This document shows, piece by piece, positions 6,523 through 7,186 of a stretch of DNA of 7,186 nucleotides; the first letter of the stretch is position 1; every line of letters starts with the position of its first letter. The translations under genes were made by a program, and so were the position numbers. Below the pieces are notes generated by a model that was not told where the DNA came from, made no database searches, and was given only the letters and a program-made list of their open reading frames with translations. This DNA comes from Candidatus Ryanbacteria bacterium RIFCSPLOWO2_12_FULL_47_9c. Its GTDB lineage: Bacteria > Patescibacteriota > Minisyncoccia > Ryanbacterales > GWA2-47-10b. The stretch lies in assembly GCA_001821795.1 (NCBI GenBank), contig MHOB01000022.1, forward strand, positions 1,811 through 8,996, given 5' to 3'.

Positions 6523-7124
6523 CTATTGTATTAGAATCACTTTTAGCGTTTATTCTAGTTTATAAATATGCGGCATTGTTCGTTATTACGTTTGTTGCTG
6601 CTTTTTTTCTCCCTTTGCCGGCAAGCACAACCTTGGTTGCCGCAAGCGCTTTCGCATTCCAAGGATATTTCAGTTTTCCGGCGGTGTTCGGAATCGCGCT
6701 CTTGGGAAATATCGCGGGCGACAACTTGGGGTTCTTTATCTCAAAAAAATATGGCGAAGAATTATTACGTTTGATCGGATTTAAAAAAATACTCACCTCG
6801 CCCAATTTCCATATGTTGAAAGAATACACCAAAACAAACACAGCGTCGTTAATTTTCGTTAGCCGATTTATGACGGAGATCGGTCCGTCCGTTAACGTTC
6901 TTTCCGGCATTATAGGTATGTCTTACAGAAAGTACCTTTTTTACGAGATTACCGGTGAGGCGTCGTACGTCTTGCTTTATAGTTCTATCGGCTATTATCT
7001 TGGAAGTAGATGGGAGAACGGCGTTAATTTTTTGACCACTGCTGGCATTTTTATGACATCACTCGGGCTACTATTCTTTTTGATACAATCAAGATTATTT
7101 AAGCGTGGACGCAATTCATCATAA
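6519..7124 (+). CDS. DedA family (VTT domain) membrane protein
   Basis: This 201-residue integral membrane protein has the DedA/VTT (SNARE-associated Golgi) domain. Members of the superfamily act in envelope homeostasis; some flip undecaprenyl phosphate or phospholipids, so recycling of lipid carrier or lipid movement is possible here, though the substrate cannot be read from sequence. Visible family features are the re-entrant hairpin 'FFLPLPAS' (29-36), 'GNIAGDNLGFFISKKYG' (63-79) with the conserved Gly-Asp at 67-68, 'SRFMTEIGP' (115-123), and 'SGIIGMSYRKYLFYEITGEASY' split across 129-150 with 'IGYYLG' at 157-162. A final helix lies at 171-190 with a basic tail. The acidic residue that usually precedes the first Pro-rich hairpin in bacterial DedA proteins appears to be absent. 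Translation is coupled to the upstream gene by the ATGA overlap, and there is no separate Shine-Dalgarno sequence. Length is typical of the family. Confidence 0.9.
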   Translation: MTIVLESLLAFILVYKYAALFVITFVAAFFLPLPASTTLVAASAFAFQGYFSFPAVFGIALLGNIAGDNLGFFISKKYGEELLRLIGFKKILTSPNFHMLKEYTKTNTASLIFVSRFMTEIGPSVNVLSGIIGMSYRKYLFYEITGEASYVLLYSSIGYYLGSRWENGVNFLTTAGIFMTSLGLLFFLIQSRLFKRGRNSS

Positions 7125-7156
7125 GTCGTCTTCGAAAAGTCATTAGATTATTTTGT

Positions 7157-7186
7157 ATGAGAAAAATCATTGTCATCGGCAGTATA
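7157..7186 (+). CDS. Start of a possible nucleotide-binding enzyme (3' partial)
   Basis: An ATG at 7157 opens a frame that runs off the window after ten codons: MRKIIVIGSI. A basic residue or two, then a run of beta-branched hydrophobics ending in Gly, is the classic first strand of a Rossmann-type FAD or NAD(P) binding fold. DedA-type genes often lie beside flavoprotein disulfide reductases, which would fit. Ten residues cannot prove this; a short-chain dehydrogenase, phosphoesterase or other alpha/beta protein is equally possible. The 32-base gap after the DedA gene shows no Shine-Dalgarno sequence and no clear promoter or terminator. Confidence 0.5.
   Translation, partial: MRKIIVIGSI

Noticed and set aside
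7125..7156. TTCGAA palindrome and A+T-rich stretch after the DedA gene as terminator or promoter
   Set aside because: The six-base palindrome cannot form a useful hairpin, and no -35/-10 pair with proper spacing is visible.
1..7186. CRISPR array, insertion sequence, toxin-antitoxin or defence genes
   Set aside because: I saw no regularly spaced direct repeats, terminal inverted repeats, or transposase, nuclease or helicase motifs in any strand.

Overview
This 7.2 kb window is bacterial chromosome. Every gene I can support lies on the + strand, and the genes are packed tightly: gaps of 3 to 35 bases and two ATGA stop/start overlaps. The combination of short gaps, weak or absent Shine-Dalgarno sequences, a tRNA gene without an encoded CCA, and several small membrane proteins of no recognisable family suggests an ultra-small, reduced-genome bacterium such as Patescibacteria/CPR (Parcubacteria-like). 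That placement is an inference from style; no marker gene in the window settles it. The presence of D-Ala-D-Ala ligase shows that the cell makes, or at least assembles, peptidoglycan precursors.

Positions 1-2842 hold three genes read in series. The first is a long single-pass membrane protein of unknown function, whose 5' end lies outside the window. The second is a complete D-alanine--D-alanine ligase (ddl). The third is a small protein with a helical N-terminal domain and three membrane segments. A short intergenic gap with an extended -10 promoter follows.

Positions 2877-5953 hold a two-gene unit: a 599-residue DUF2339 polytopic membrane protein, overlapped by four bases by a DUF3999-type secreted and membrane-anchored protein. 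The latter carries two tandem beta-sandwich-like repeats. This pairing is known from other bacteria and suggests an envelope complex whose function has not been established.

A tRNA-Ala(UGC) gene with its own good promoter lies at 6004-6074. Beyond it, base composition drops from roughly 50% G+C to roughly 39% G+C (hand counts). The DNA there encodes a small membrane-anchored protein and a DedA-family membrane protein in a second ATGA-coupled unit, then the first ten codons of a protein that starts like a nucleotide-binding (Rossmann-type) enzyme. The composition change beginning at a tRNA 3' end makes this a candidate acquired segment.

I found no CRISPR array, insertion sequence, recombinase, toxin-antitoxin pair or defence system. 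The most interesting points are the DUF2339/DUF3999 pair, the composition boundary at tRNA-Ala with its DedA-linked module, and the orphan bitopic protein upstream of ddl.
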